From NCBI RefSeq assembly GCF_042788235.1, contig NZ_JBHZOL010000008.1:1-64000 (forward strand): a DNA stretch of 64,000 nucleotides, in the 5' to 3' direction. A model generated the notes under the pieces. The model saw only the letters and a list, made by a program, of their open reading frames with translations, was not told the origin of the DNA and did no database searches. Source of the stretch: Sphaerothrix epifaneia (GTDB lineage: Bacteria; Cyanobacteriota; Cyanobacteriia; Phormidesmidales; Phormidesmidaceae). Shown piece after piece: positions 25,256-33,735 of this stretch (position 1 is its first letter; every line of letters starts with the position of its first letter). Made by a program: the position numbers and the translations under genes.

Positions 25256-25320
25256 CGCCATACCGTCGCCGACAGCCGCATGTCGCTATTGGTTGACAGC
25301 CCATTGGCGCATTGCATCAT

Positions 25321-25364
25321 CCCTTCCAGATGCTTTTCTTGGCTCAACGAAAAGCCTGGAAGGG
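25321..25364. terminator. Long hairpin between nfu and serS
   Basis: CCCTTCCAG-AT-GCTTTTC (25321-25338) pairs with GAAAAGC-CTGGAAGGG (25349-25364), a 16-bp stem with a two-base bulge and a ten-base loop. No T-run follows on either strand, so it may be a transcript-stabilising or processing structure rather than a simple terminator. Confidence 0.5.
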
Positions 25365-25498
25365 CTTGCATTTGTTGATATGCTGAAATACGGTTTGAGG
25401 GGTGTTTTGCCCCTCTAGATCTGCACGGCTGGCGGCTTTCTCGACCAATGCGTGCAGATTTCACACAAACGACTTTTGCAGAGAGCCAGAGAACTATT

Positions 25499-26776
25499 GT
25501 GCTTGATCTGAAGCAAATACGAGAAAATCCGCAGCACGTCCAGGAGCGCCTGAGTCTCCGCGGTGACTATGACGTGTCTGCTTTGTTAGCGCTAGATAAG
25601 CAACAGCGATCGCTAGAAACTGAGCGATCGCAACTCCAGGCTCGCAGCAACGAAATTGGCAAGCAGGTGGGGCAAGCCATTAGAAATGGCGCTGATCCGC
25701 AAAGCGATGACATTCAAGCCTTACGAGAAGAGGGCAATCAGGTCAAAGCCCAACTCAGCCAGCTAGAACCTCAAGAGCGCGAACTGAAAGCTCAGATTGA
25801 AACCGTTTTACTCAGTACCCCCAATCTGCCAAGCAGCACTACCCCTGTTGGCAAAAGCGAAGAAGATAATGTCGAAGTTCGGCGTTGGGGAGACGAATAT
25901 TTACCCACCGAAACGACTTTGCTTCCCCATTGGGAAATTGGCGAAAAGCTTGGCATTTTAAATTTTGAGCGATCGACCAAAATCGCCCAAAGTCGCTTTG
26001 TTACCCTTTTGGGAGCCGGAGCAGCGTTAGAGCGAGCTTTAATTCAGTTTATGCTCGACCGCCACATTCAAGCAGGCTATACCGAAGTCATTCCTCCTTT
26101 TTTAATTAATACAGCCTCACTGACGGCCTCAGGCCAGTTACCCAAATTTGCGGATGAAAGCTTTAAGTGCGATCGCGATGATCTCTGGTTATCACCGACC
26201 GCAGAAGTACCCGTCACTAACCTGCACAGAGACGAGATTTTAGCGGCAGCAGAATTGCCCTATCACTACTGCGCCTATACGCCCTGCTTTCGGCGAGAAG
26301 CGGGCAGCTACGGACGAGATACTCGCGGTTTGATTCGCCTGCATCAGTTCAACAAGGTCGAGATGTATAAGTTTGTGCAGCCTGAAACATCTGCGGCTGA
26401 ACACGAAGCCCTCGTGCAAGATGCGGAAGGCATTTTACAAGCTCTAAAGCTGCCCTACCGTGTGATTGAACTTTGTACGGGTGATTTAGGGTTTTCTGCC
26501 AACAAAACCTATGACCTCGAAGTTTGGCTGCCATCTTCGAATAAATACAGAGAAATTTCTAGCTGCTCTAACTGTGGTGACTTTCAGGCTCGTCGAGCCA
26601 ATATTCGCTTCAAAACGGCAGGGCAAAAAGGGACTCAGTTTGTCCATACCCTTAACGGTTCTGGTTTAGCAATTGGTCGAACGATGGCAGCTATTTTAGA
26701 AAACTATCAGCAGCCAGAGGGTTCGGTCGCTATTCCAGAAGCGCTACAGCCCTATTTGGGTCGAGCAGTGCTTTAG
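25499..26776 (+). CDS. serS: Seryl-tRNA synthetase
   Basis: Class II synthetase charging tRNA-Ser. The GTG at 25499 gives the family-typical N-terminus MLDLKQIRENP and 425 residues; an in-frame ATG at 25448 would add 17 residues that do not look conserved. The N-terminal coiled-coil arm (about 30-100) that grips the tRNA is visible. Motif 2 is FRREAGSYGRDTRGLIRLHQF and motif 3 GSGLAIGRTMAAILENYQ. Neighbouring genes are unrelated in function. Confidence 0.95.
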   Translation: MLDLKQIRENPQHVQERLSLRGDYDVSALLALDKQQRSLETERSQLQARSNEIGKQVGQAIRNGADPQSDDIQALREEGNQVKAQLSQLEPQERELKAQIETVLLSTPNLPSSTTPVGKSEEDNVEVRRWGDEYLPTETTLLPHWEIGEKLGILNFERSTKIAQSRFVTLLGAGAALERALIQFMLDRHIQAGYTEVIPPFLINTASLTASGQLPKFADESFKCDRDDLWLSPTAEVPVTNLHRDEILAAAELPYHYCAYTPCFRREAGSYGRDTRGLIRLHQFNKVEMYKFVQPETSAAEHEALVQDAEGILQALKLPYRVIELCTGDLGFSANKTYDLEVWLPSSNKYREISSCSNCGDFQARRANIRFKTAGQKGTQFVHTLNGSGLAIGRTMAAILENYQQPEGSVAIPEALQPYLGRAVL

Positions 26777-26901
26777 CAATTGGGATTAATTTGCTTCAGG
26801 TCTATCGTCAAGCCGTTATCGCAGTCAGGGAAGCAAGCCAAACGATAGAATAGAGCAACATCGGTTTGAAAAGTACTCAATAGCACTCATAGATAGTTTT
26901 T

Positions 26902-27993
26902 ATGTCGGTTCTGGCAGCGATCGCAGTATTAGCGCTTCTTATTTTTGTACATGAGCTAGGACATTTCTTAGCCGCCCGACTACAAGGCATTCATGTCAAC
27001 AAGTTTGCGATTGGGTTTGGCCCTATCCTACTCAAATACGAAGGGCCACAGACTCAGTATTCAATACGAGCGATCCCTTTTGGCGGTTTTGTCGGGTTTC
27101 CTGATGATGACCCAGATAGCAAAATCGCTGAGAACGACCCAGATCTGCTCAAAAATCGGCCCATCCTAGATCGGGCGATCGTTATTAGCGCGGGCGTAAT
27201 TGCTAATTTAGTCTTTGCCTATCTGGTTTTTGTCGCTCAATACGCCAGCGTTGGGGTACCCCAAAATTTTGCGTCTGAGCCAGGGGTTTTAATTCCTCAA
27301 GTAACGTCTGAGAGTGCGCCCGCTGCTCAGGCTGGCCTAAAAGCGGGAGATATTCTTTTAGCCGCAGAAGGAGAGCCGTTAGGAACCACAGCAGATACGA
27401 TTCCTAATTTGGTCAAACTGATTCAAACCAGTCCAGAACAGCCCATTGATCTGACGGTGCAACGGGGCGATCGCCAGCTTGAAGTCACCGTCGTACCTGA
27501 ACGCAGCCCCGATGGTAGCGTCATTATTGGCGTACAGCTACAGCCTAATGGCACGATTGTTTACCGTCGCGCTAACAATCCCATTGAGATCTTTACGCTA
27601 GCGGCGCAAGAGTTTCAAGGCATGTTGGTGAAAACCGTACAAGGTTTTGGCATGCTCATTGCTAACTTTTCCGAAATGGCAGGGCAGGTAGCTGGCCCTG
27701 TCAAAATCGTCGAGCAAGGGGCTGGCTTGGTCAATGCCAATGCCACCAGCCTATTTCCTTTTACCGCTATCATCAGCATCAACCTGGCTATTATCAATAT
27801 TTTGCCGCTGCCAGCCCTAGACGGCGGCCAGTTGGCTTTTTTGCTGGCTGAAGCGCTACGGGGAAAACCTCTCCCCGCTCGAGTACAAGAAAACGTCATG
27901 CAGACGGGGCTGGTTTTGCTGTTGGGGCTAGGGGTCTTTTTGATTGTGCGTGACACCACTCAGCTAGAAATCTTTCAAAATCTACTTCAGTGA
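26902..27993 (+). CDS. rseP: Site-2 protease, RseP family zinc metalloprotease
   Basis: A 363-residue intramembrane M50 protease. The zinc-binding HELGH is at 17-21 in the first membrane helix, one PDZ domain spans about 115-205 (AAQAGLKAGDILLAAEGEPLG), and the third zinc ligand lies in NILPLPALDGGQ at 299-310 (Asp307). RseP-type enzymes cleave membrane-bound anti-sigma factors and signal-peptide remnants. Its stop overlaps the GTG start of nth by 4 nt (GTGA, 27990-27993), so the two are translationally coupled. Confidence 0.93.
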   Translation: MSVLAAIAVLALLIFVHELGHFLAARLQGIHVNKFAIGFGPILLKYEGPQTQYSIRAIPFGGFVGFPDDDPDSKIAENDPDLLKNRPILDRAIVISAGVIANLVFAYLVFVAQYASVGVPQNFASEPGVLIPQVTSESAPAAQAGLKAGDILLAAEGEPLGTTADTIPNLVKLIQTSPEQPIDLTVQRGDRQLEVTVVPERSPDGSVIIGVQLQPNGTIVYRRANNPIEIFTLAAQEFQGMLVKTVQGFGMLIANFSEMAGQVAGPVKIVEQGAGLVNANATSLFPFTAIISINLAIINILPLPALDGGQLAFLLAEALRGKPLPARVQENVMQTGLVLLLGLGVFLIVRDTTQLEIFQNLLQ

Positions 27994-28700
27994 GTACCCC
28001 AGGCCAAACACCTACCGTTCAGCAAAAGCGGGCATTAGCAATTCTCAGTCGTTTGAAGCAACTGTACCCAGGGGCAACCTGTTCGCTCAACTACGAAACG
28101 CCTGTGCAACTACTGGTGGCCACAATCTTGTCGGCTCAGTGTACAGATGAACGGGTCAACTTAGTCACACCCGCTTTGTTTGCTCGGTTTCCCGATGCAG
28201 CCGCTTTGGCCGCCGCAGACCTCAGCGAACTAGAGTTACTTGTGCGCTCTACGGGGTTTTATCGCAACAAGGCTAAAAACATTCGCGCCGCCTGCGCCAA
28301 GATTATCAGCGATTTTGCTGGCGAGGTGCCCCAAACAATGGCTGCTTTGACCAGTCTACCGGGGGTTGCCCGAAAAACGGCTAACGTCGTCTTGGCTCAT
28401 GCCTTTAACATCAACGCTGGGGTGACGGTAGATACGCACGTTAAACGGTTAAGCCAGCGATTAGGGCTAACACAGCACAATGATCCCGTCAAAATTGAAC
28501 AAGACTTAATGCAGCTTTTGCCTCAGGCAGACTGGGAAAATTGGTCTATTCGGCTGATCTATCACGGACGAGCAGTTTGTACTGCTCGTAAACCTGAGTG
28601 CGATCGCTGTCAACTGGCTGACGGGTGCCCGAGTAGCTCGCTCGTCGCCAAGCAAGGGGCTAATGCCCGCCCACCCGCAAAAGCAATCCCAACCGCTTGA
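27990..28700 (+). CDS. nth: Endonuclease III
   Basis: A 236-residue bifunctional DNA glycosylase/AP lyase for oxidised pyrimidines. The helix-hairpin-helix is LPGVARKTANVV with catalytic Lys129, the catalytic aspartate is Asp148 (VDTHVKRLSQRLGL), and the [4Fe-4S] ligands Cys197, Cys204, Cys207 and Cys213 follow the exact C-x6-C-x2-C-x5-C spacing. The start is GTG, embedded in the rseP stop. The C-terminal tail of about 20 residues after the cluster is not conserved. Confidence 0.96.
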   Translation: MSTPGQTPTVQQKRALAILSRLKQLYPGATCSLNYETPVQLLVATILSAQCTDERVNLVTPALFARFPDAAALAAADLSELELLVRSTGFYRNKAKNIRAACAKIISDFAGEVPQTMAALTSLPGVARKTANVVLAHAFNINAGVTVDTHVKRLSQRLGLTQHNDPVKIEQDLMQLLPQADWENWSIRLIYHGRAVCTARKPECDRCQLADGCPSSSLVAKQGANARPPAKAIPTA

Positions 28701-28849
28701 GCAAGCAGAAGCCGGGGCGAAGCGTCAGTGGCGGCGTTTGACTCAACTTTTAGCTCAAAATAAGTTCAGAGTTGGCCAGCAGTACAGCCGCAGTTAGTTT
28801 ATAATTGTAGACTGTGTAATTATCATGAACAAACAACGAACGATTTTAC

Positions 28850-29152
28850 ATGGCTAAAAAAAGCATGATTGAGCGGGAGCGCAAGCGCGAAAAGCTGGTG
28901 GCCAAATATGCCGCCAAGCGCGAAGCCCTACTAGAGCAGTTTGACAAAGCTGAAAACCAGCAACAAAAGCTAGAAATTCATCGCAAGATTCAGCAGCTAC
29001 CTCGCAACAGTGCGCCTAGCCGACTGCGCAATCGCTGTTGGTTGACGGGTCGTCCACGGGGCTATTACCGGGATTTTGGCCTTTGCCGCAATGCCTTGAG
29101 AGAAATGGCTCACGAGGGGCTGTTGCCCGGTGTTGTGAAGTCGAGCTGGTAA
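28850..29152 (+). CDS. rpsN: 30S ribosomal protein S14
   Basis: A 100-residue S14 of the long, zinc-free type: MAKKSMIERERKREKL at the start, then RNSAPSRLRNRCWLTGRPRGYYRDFGLCRNALREMAHEGLLPGVVKSSW. It is a small-subunit head protein. As usual in cyanobacteria, it is separate from the main ribosomal protein operon. A large inverted repeat lies about 100 nt downstream. Confidence 0.98.
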   Translation: MAKKSMIERERKREKLVAKYAAKREALLEQFDKAENQQQKLEIHRKIQQLPRNSAPSRLRNRCWLTGRPRGYYRDFGLCRNALREMAHEGLLPGVVKSSW

Positions 29153-29253
29153 GTTTAATTTCACCATCTCAAGCCTTAGCAGCGCTTAGCGCTGTCGTCT
29201 GCAAGCTTGATCGGGTAAGCAATAGCTGTGCATAAAAATCCATCTTTGAGGTT

Positions 29254-29318
29254 GGGACAGGTTTGGTGACAGCGGTACAGTCATCTTTTGAGATTGTCGA
29301 TACCGCAAAACCTGTCCC
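29254..29318. repeat. 65-nt imperfect inverted repeat downstream of rpsN
   Basis: The outer arms GGGACAGGTTT (29254-29264) and AAACCTGTCCC (29308-29318) are perfectly complementary. Inner arms GCGGTA (29272-29277) and TACCGC (29301-29306) extend the fold. No strong T-run follows. It may be a terminator for rpsN or a remnant of a small mobile inverted-repeat element. Confidence 0.5.
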
Positions 29319-29354
29319 TAATGCTGTTTTAAGCCGTTACCTCTTCAGGCGGAT

Positions 29355-29684
29355 TCAGTTGCCACAGCAGCGATCGATGCCAAGACTCGCAAGCAGCAAG
29401 TCGCCAACGGCGTTAGCGATCGCAAATTCACTGTAAAAACTTTTTGAAAAATCAAAGCCTTGCATCTCTGTTAAGATAGCCATGACCAGCGCATTCAGGT
29501 CGTTTTCACCCTCCATTCGTTGGCGAACAAACACTTGGCTAGCTCGCTGGGCAATGTTTTGGTTAACGGCTTCAGGTAAAAATTCTTCATCGAGCCATCT
29601 TTGTAAAGCCGCTTGCAGCCACTTCCCTTCCTGAGAAGGGTGTTCAGCGGGGGGCAGTGTGATAGATTCAATCGGTTCAGCCAT
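29355..29684 (-). CDS. Hypothetical protein, 109 aa
   Basis: Not assigned to a named family. A soluble helical acidic protein (KWLQAALQRWLDEEFLPEAVNQNIAQRASQVFVRQRMEGENDLNALVMAILTEMQGFDFSKSFYSEFAIANAVGDLLL). The pattern looks like a conserved small cyanobacterial protein. It is divergent from aat, with only 26 nt between the start codons, so their promoters overlap each other's coding region. Confidence 0.65.
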   Translation of the reverse strand: MAEPIESITLPPAEHPSQEGKWLQAALQRWLDEEFLPEAVNQNIAQRASQVFVRQRMEGENDLNALVMAILTEMQGFDFSKSFYSEFAIANAVGDLLLASLGIDRCCGN

Positions 29685-29710
29685 TCAAATTTCAGGTCTA
29701 CCTCTGACCG

Positions 29711-30298
29711 ATGTCGTTTAACATTCCAGCCATTATTGAAGGTTATGCCAAGGGCTACTTCCTGATGGCAGACGACACGGGCCAAAATATTACTTGGTAT
29801 TCTAGCCGACAGCGTACCTTAATTCCGCTAGATGAGCGATTTCGTTACCCTAAGTCGCTTCGTCGCCAGCTTAACCAAAATCGCTTTTCTGTCGCTATTA
29901 ATCGGGCTTTTCCAGCGGTTGTAGAGGGTTGTGCCAATCGCAAAACAACCTGGATTTCAGATGAACTGAAGCAAATTTATTGGGCGCTCTATCAAAGCGG
30001 CTGGGCCTATAGCTTTGAAACCTGGGAGGGTGACGAGCTAGCAGGGGGAATTTTAGGCATTGTTATCGGCGGCGTCTTTATCGGGGAGTCGATGTTTTAT
30101 CGCATTCCTGAAGGCTCTAAGGTGGCAATGGTAAAGCTGGTAGACAGGCTGCGATCGCACGGTTTTTTGCTGTTCGATGCTCAAATGATGAATCCTCACC
30201 TGGAACGCTTTGGGGCTTATGTAATTTCTAACCGCGCCTATCAAAATCTGTTAAAGCTGGCGCTACAGCGTCAGTGCAATTTTTTAGATGTAGATTAA
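29711..30298 (+). CDS. aat: Leucyl/phenylalanyl-tRNA-protein transferase
   Basis: A 195-residue Aat that adds Leu or Phe to N-terminal Lys/Arg of proteins, creating N-degrons for ClpS/ClpAP-type proteolysis. Family motifs are WYSSRQRTLIPLDE, WISDELKQIYWALYQSGWAYSFETWEGDELAGGILG, GGVFIGESMF, SKVAMVKLVDRL and LFDAQMMNPHLERFGAYVISN. The length is shorter than the E. coli enzyme but usual for cyanobacteria. It starts 26 nt from the divergent 109-aa gene. Confidence 0.93.
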   Translation: MSFNIPAIIEGYAKGYFLMADDTGQNITWYSSRQRTLIPLDERFRYPKSLRRQLNQNRFSVAINRAFPAVVEGCANRKTTWISDELKQIYWALYQSGWAYSFETWEGDELAGGILGIVIGGVFIGESMFYRIPEGSKVAMVKLVDRLRSHGFLLFDAQMMNPHLERFGAYVISNRAYQNLLKLALQRQCNFLDVD

Positions 30299-30326
30299 CG
30301 CTCAGCCACTACCAGGACTAGGCAGT

Positions 30327-30659
30327 CTAGCAGTCTTTGGGAGAACTCATCGGCAGACGAACAGCCGTAACGTCAATAATGAGAGCAGGTTGTTCAGGTG
30401 CCCCTAGCCAGCGCCGGATAACGGCAAAAGGATTGTACAAAGTTCTTTTGGCCGGAAGGGGAGGGGGCAACACTTCAATCAGCAGGCTGTCGCTATCTAG
30501 CAAGAAATGTCGGCCTCGCAACAGATAGTTGCGCCAGTAAAACGGCAGGCTAAAGTAAAGTTTGTTCCAGCCTAAGCAGGGTAGTTTTTGTAAGATTGAG
30601 CAGACTTTGTGGTGCCACAATTGGTTCAGATGCCGAGAAAAACCCTGACCGTACCCCAT
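30327..30659 (-). CDS. Hypothetical protein, 110 aa
   Basis: Not recognised. A basic N-terminal half with FSRHLNQLWHHKVCSILQKLPCLGWNKLYFSLPFYWRNYLLRGRHFLLDSDSLLIEVLPPPL, then RTLYNPFAVIRRWLGAPEQPALIIDVTAVRLP. The phrase ALIIDVTAVRLP is compatible with a small alpha/beta fold. It is convergent with aat and 65 nt from the DUF3598 gene on the same strand. Likely real, but with weak support. Confidence 0.45.
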   Translation of the reverse strand: MGYGQGFSRHLNQLWHHKVCSILQKLPCLGWNKLYFSLPFYWRNYLLRGRHFLLDSDSLLIEVLPPPLPAKRTLYNPFAVIRRWLGAPEQPALIIDVTAVRLPMSSPKDC

Positions 30660-30723
30660 AAATACTTAGTTAAAAAGACTGCTTTCAGTGTATGAAGGCT
30701 GACCCAGAGACAAAAGGGAGAAA

Positions 30724-31542
30724 CTACGCATCTCGCCGCTCTGTAACCAGCGTCAGGCTAGTCCAAGCGCCTCCTTTATCGTAGTAACGGATCAGGCGCT
30801 GACGCAAGCCAGGTTCTATTAACCAGCCAACTTCTAAAAACAAAGCGGTTTGCGGCTGAACAGACAGGGGGCCTGCAGCTGAAGCCCCATCCGGTAAGCA
30901 CAAGACCTGTGTACCTTGCTCAAATTGAATCAAAGAGCCTTGGATAAAACCGATAGATTGCACTTGCTGGGGACGTTTGCCGATTTGCAGGGTTTGCTGC
31001 AAGCGATCGCAATCAGTTTGTTTAACGGTGAGGCAAGTTTGATAGGTATCATCAGGCCGCAAATCAGGATAAAGCGTGATAGCTTCTCCATGCCAGGTTC
31101 CTAGCAGGTCAGCAACGCGCAGGGGACTTGTGGCAGGTCGCTCTGAGCCTAAACGGGTTTCTCGAATCAGTACCAGCTTGCTTAGCTGGTTGTCTTTGCC
31201 AAAAATTTGCACCAGGCGCAAACGGCGATCGCCCCAAATTAAGCCTAGCTCAGCTCCAAATTCAGACAGAGGCCCCCATTGAATAGAACCTTGAGAAAAC
31301 GCTCCATTCTCAAAAAATAAAACGCCCTTACCGAGAGAACGGTACTCATAAATCTGTTCTTCAGGTGCTTTTTGAGCGGGTAACTTTCGCACAACCTGGC
31401 GCATAACATCGCCTTGATTAAGCCCTTCTAGGGAGACAACGCTGGCGACTTCTTCAAGCACCTCTCCGGTTGGCGAAAACTGCGTAAACGAACCTTGCCA
31501 AACCCCTTCGTTGCGAAATAGCCGTTCCCACTGCGACGTCAT
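30724..31542 (-). CDS. DUF3598 family protein
   Basis: A 272-residue soluble protein fitting the cyanobacterial/plant DUF3598 family, a predicted lipocalin-like beta barrel. It opens WERLFRNEGVWQGSFTQFSPTGEVLEE, has IYEYRSLGKGVLFFENGAFSQGSIQWGP and RLVQIFGKDNQLSKLVLIRETR, and a second barrel-like half begins LLGTWHGEAITLYPDLRP. Function unknown; a role in binding small hydrophobic ligands is only a fold-based guess. It lies 24 nt after the Pot permease pair on the other side (same strand order potB, potC, DUF3598). Confidence 0.8.
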   Translation of the reverse strand: MTSQWERLFRNEGVWQGSFTQFSPTGEVLEEVASVVSLEGLNQGDVMRQVVRKLPAQKAPEEQIYEYRSLGKGVLFFENGAFSQGSIQWGPLSEFGAELGLIWGDRRLRLVQIFGKDNQLSKLVLIRETRLGSERPATSPLRVADLLGTWHGEAITLYPDLRPDDTYQTCLTVKQTDCDRLQQTLQIGKRPQQVQSIGFIQGSLIQFEQGTQVLCLPDGASAAGPLSVQPQTALFLEVGWLIEPGLRQRLIRYYDKGGAWTSLTLVTERRDA

Positions 31543-31566
31543 AAACCTAGCTGCTAAATTGCAGTT

Positions 31567-32379
31567 CTATTGTCGCTGACGACGCGAGTACAGACTATAG
31601 CCAATAAAGGCAATTAAGATCATTGAAAACGAAAAAAGCGTGGTGAGTGTCCCTACTGCATAGAGGGCGGGTGAGGTAACGTTGGTTGTCATCCCAAAAA
31701 TTTCGAGCGGTAGCGTGTTGTACTGCCCAGAGATCAGAGATGTCCGGGTGAATTCATCATAGGAGAGGGTAAAACACAGCAGGCCAACGCCAACAACGCT
31801 AGGAGCAATTAGCGGTAAGACAATTTCGCTAAAAGTAGTTAAACCCGGTGCGCCCAAATCGCGGGCTGCTTCTTCGTAACTAGGGTTAAATCGATTAAAA
31901 ACCCCAATCATGATCAAGAAGGCAATGGGCAATGTCCAGGTCAGGTGGGCTCCTAGCCCTGATGTAAACCAGTTGGTTTCAATGCCAAAAATTTGAAACA
32001 CAACCCCAATGCCCAAGGAAATTAAAATGCTAGGAACAATCAGGCTAGAAATTGTTAGGTAAAACACCAGGGTTGAGCCTTTAAATCGCCGTCGAAAGGC
32101 CAGACTAGCCATGACGGCGCAGCCAACAGACAAGGCCATGACCAAAGCACCAAGTAGCAGCGATCGCTGAAACGGTTCGATAAAGTTGCCTACCCGTTGC
32201 TCTTGAAAAACTTGGCCGAGCCAGTAAAAGCCAAAACTCCTCACCGGAAAGGTTAAATTACCTTCTGGCCCCTGTAACGACAAAATGAAAATGGTGATCA
32301 TGGGGCCGTAAAGAAACAGCACGAACAGACCAAAAAAGGCCGCAAGTAGATAAAAAACGGGCGATCGCCGACGTTGCAT
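31567..32379 (-). CDS. ABC transporter permease, PotC-like
   Basis: A 270-residue inner-membrane permease with six membrane segments. It carries the EAA loop EAARDLGAPGLTTFSEIVLPLIAPSV that docks the ATPase. The N-terminus YLLAAFFGLFVLFLYGPMITIFILSLQG is typical of the spermidine/putrescine PotC group. An AGGAG precedes the ATG. It is paired with a PotB-like permease 75 nt upstream. No PotA ATPase or PotD binding protein is adjacent, so substrate (polyamine or other organic cation) is inferred. Confidence 0.85.
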   Translation of the reverse strand: MQRRRSPVFYLLAAFFGLFVLFLYGPMITIFILSLQGPEGNLTFPVRSFGFYWLGQVFQEQRVGNFIEPFQRSLLLGALVMALSVGCAVMASLAFRRRFKGSTLVFYLTISSLIVPSILISLGIGVVFQIFGIETNWFTSGLGAHLTWTLPIAFLIMIGVFNRFNPSYEEAARDLGAPGLTTFSEIVLPLIAPSVVGVGLLCFTLSYDEFTRTSLISGQYNTLPLEIFGMTTNVTSPALYAVGTLTTLFSFSMILIAFIGYSLYSRRQRQ

Positions 32380-32454
32380 TGAGCTTCTCTCCTAGCGGTA
32401 TGCAGCAAAATCCGAGATACCCTCAAGCCGCTTCGCAGAGCGCTGTAGGGTTAT

Positions 32455-33312
32455 TTATAGTTCTTTGCGAATATCAACGACCCGCAAGATTGAAACAACC
32501 AGCACCAGGGTCACGACTAGCAGCACAATAGCGTTAGCCGCCGCTAGCGGATATTGCAAGCTGCCAATTTGGGTTTGAATAAGTTTGCCAACTGAGGCTG
32601 CCTGTCCTCCCCCCATCAAGCGCACCGTCACAAATTCTCCCATCACCAGCGTCACTACAAAAATAGAACCAATGGCGATTCCTGGTGCCGAGAGGGGTAA
32701 AATCACTTCGCGAAAAATCTGCCAACCAGAAGCGCCCATGTCTTGAGCGGCGGTCACCAAAGTGCGATCGATTCGCATGAGGCTGTTGAAGATCGGGGCA
32801 ATCATAAAAATGATGTAGAGATGCACCATCCCCAGCACAACGGCAAAATCTGAATAAAGCAAAAACTCTAAAGGCTGATCGATCAAACTGAGCTGTAACA
32901 AGAGCTGATTAACTAAGCCTTCTTTACCCAGAAGCGGCACCCACGAAATCATCCGGATGATGTTGGATGTCCAAAATGGAATGGTACAAATCAAAAACAA
33001 AATGACCTGCCAGCGGAGTTCTTCTACATAAAACGAGAGAAAGAAAGCCACCGGGTAGCCAATCAGCAAGGTAAACAGCCAGACCAAAGCCACAAACTTG
33101 AAGGTGTTGAGATAAGTCTGCAAGGTGACGTCTGATTGCAGAATGCTCCAGTAGTTTTCTAGCGAGAAGGCAGGTACCATAGCATAGCCGTTAAATTGCC
33201 AAAAGCTGACAATGGCAATCATGGCAATAGGAAAAAACAGAAAAAGCAGAAACACCAGCGTTTGAGGTGTTACCAGCAGGTAGGATTGAATGGCCTTACT
33301 GGTTTTAGTCAT
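32455..33312 (-). CDS. ABC transporter permease, PotB-like
   Basis: A 285-residue permease partner of the PotC-like protein. Hydrophobic segments begin at YLLVTPQTLVFLLFLFFPIAMIAIVSF, and the EAA loop reads AAQDMGASGWQIFREVILPLSAPGIAIGSIF. It would form a heterodimeric channel with PotC. The upstream gene on this strand is an unrelated PEP-CTERM protein beyond a 423-nt gap with a terminator, so the permease pair starts its own transcription unit. Confidence 0.85.
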   Translation of the reverse strand: MTKTSKAIQSYLLVTPQTLVFLLFLFFPIAMIAIVSFWQFNGYAMVPAFSLENYWSILQSDVTLQTYLNTFKFVALVWLFTLLIGYPVAFFLSFYVEELRWQVILFLICTIPFWTSNIIRMISWVPLLGKEGLVNQLLLQLSLIDQPLEFLLYSDFAVVLGMVHLYIIFMIAPIFNSLMRIDRTLVTAAQDMGASGWQIFREVILPLSAPGIAIGSIFVVTLVMGEFVTVRLMGGGQAASVGKLIQTQIGSLQYPLAAANAIVLLVVTLVLVVSILRVVDIRKEL

Positions 33313-33735
33313 CAGTCACCTGTGAATGGGAGCTTTAAATCGTTTGGTGCCCAATTTGGCTAAAAGGCATTTGTGAGGCCGCGATAGCTATCCTCGTAGG
33401 CGTTAGTTAGGACATCGGTGGGCATCCAAAGCCGTTAAGCCCGAAAGCGGCTCGGCTCACTGCAAATGTCTATTGAACCGAAAACTCGCCTTACTGCTCT
33501 CTGCGTCTGGCTTAAGCAACCTCTACAGTTGGCTTGGGATGGAAATCTCAAGCGGTGCTGCATCAGGCGAGATGTTTCAAGTCTACGGGCCGATCGCTGT
33601 ATAACTTAAAAAGAGCAGGGTTATCTGTCAAAAAAATAACCGATGAACTGTTGAGTTCATCGGCGGTTGGGAGAAATGTTCTGAAACTTGGGATCAAACT
33701 CAACGCGCCAAAACGGGGCTGGGTGCTGGTTTGGT
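33313..33735. other. Intergenic region upstream of the permeases
   Basis: About 420 bases that hold the terminator of the PEP-CTERM gene (33640-33663), a 10-nt palindrome GATAGCTATC at 33383-33392 and presumably the permease promoter. A plus-strand frame (33534-33938) runs antisense into the PEP-CTERM gene and is rejected. No ATPase or binding-protein gene is present. Confidence 0.5.
33640..33663 (-). terminator. Intrinsic terminator of the PEP-CTERM gene
   Basis: CCGATGAACT and AGTTCATCGG form a perfect 10-bp stem around GTTG. On the minus strand the stem is followed by TTATTTTTTTGAC, a strong T-tract, so it terminates transcription from the PEP-CTERM gene. Confidence 0.88.
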
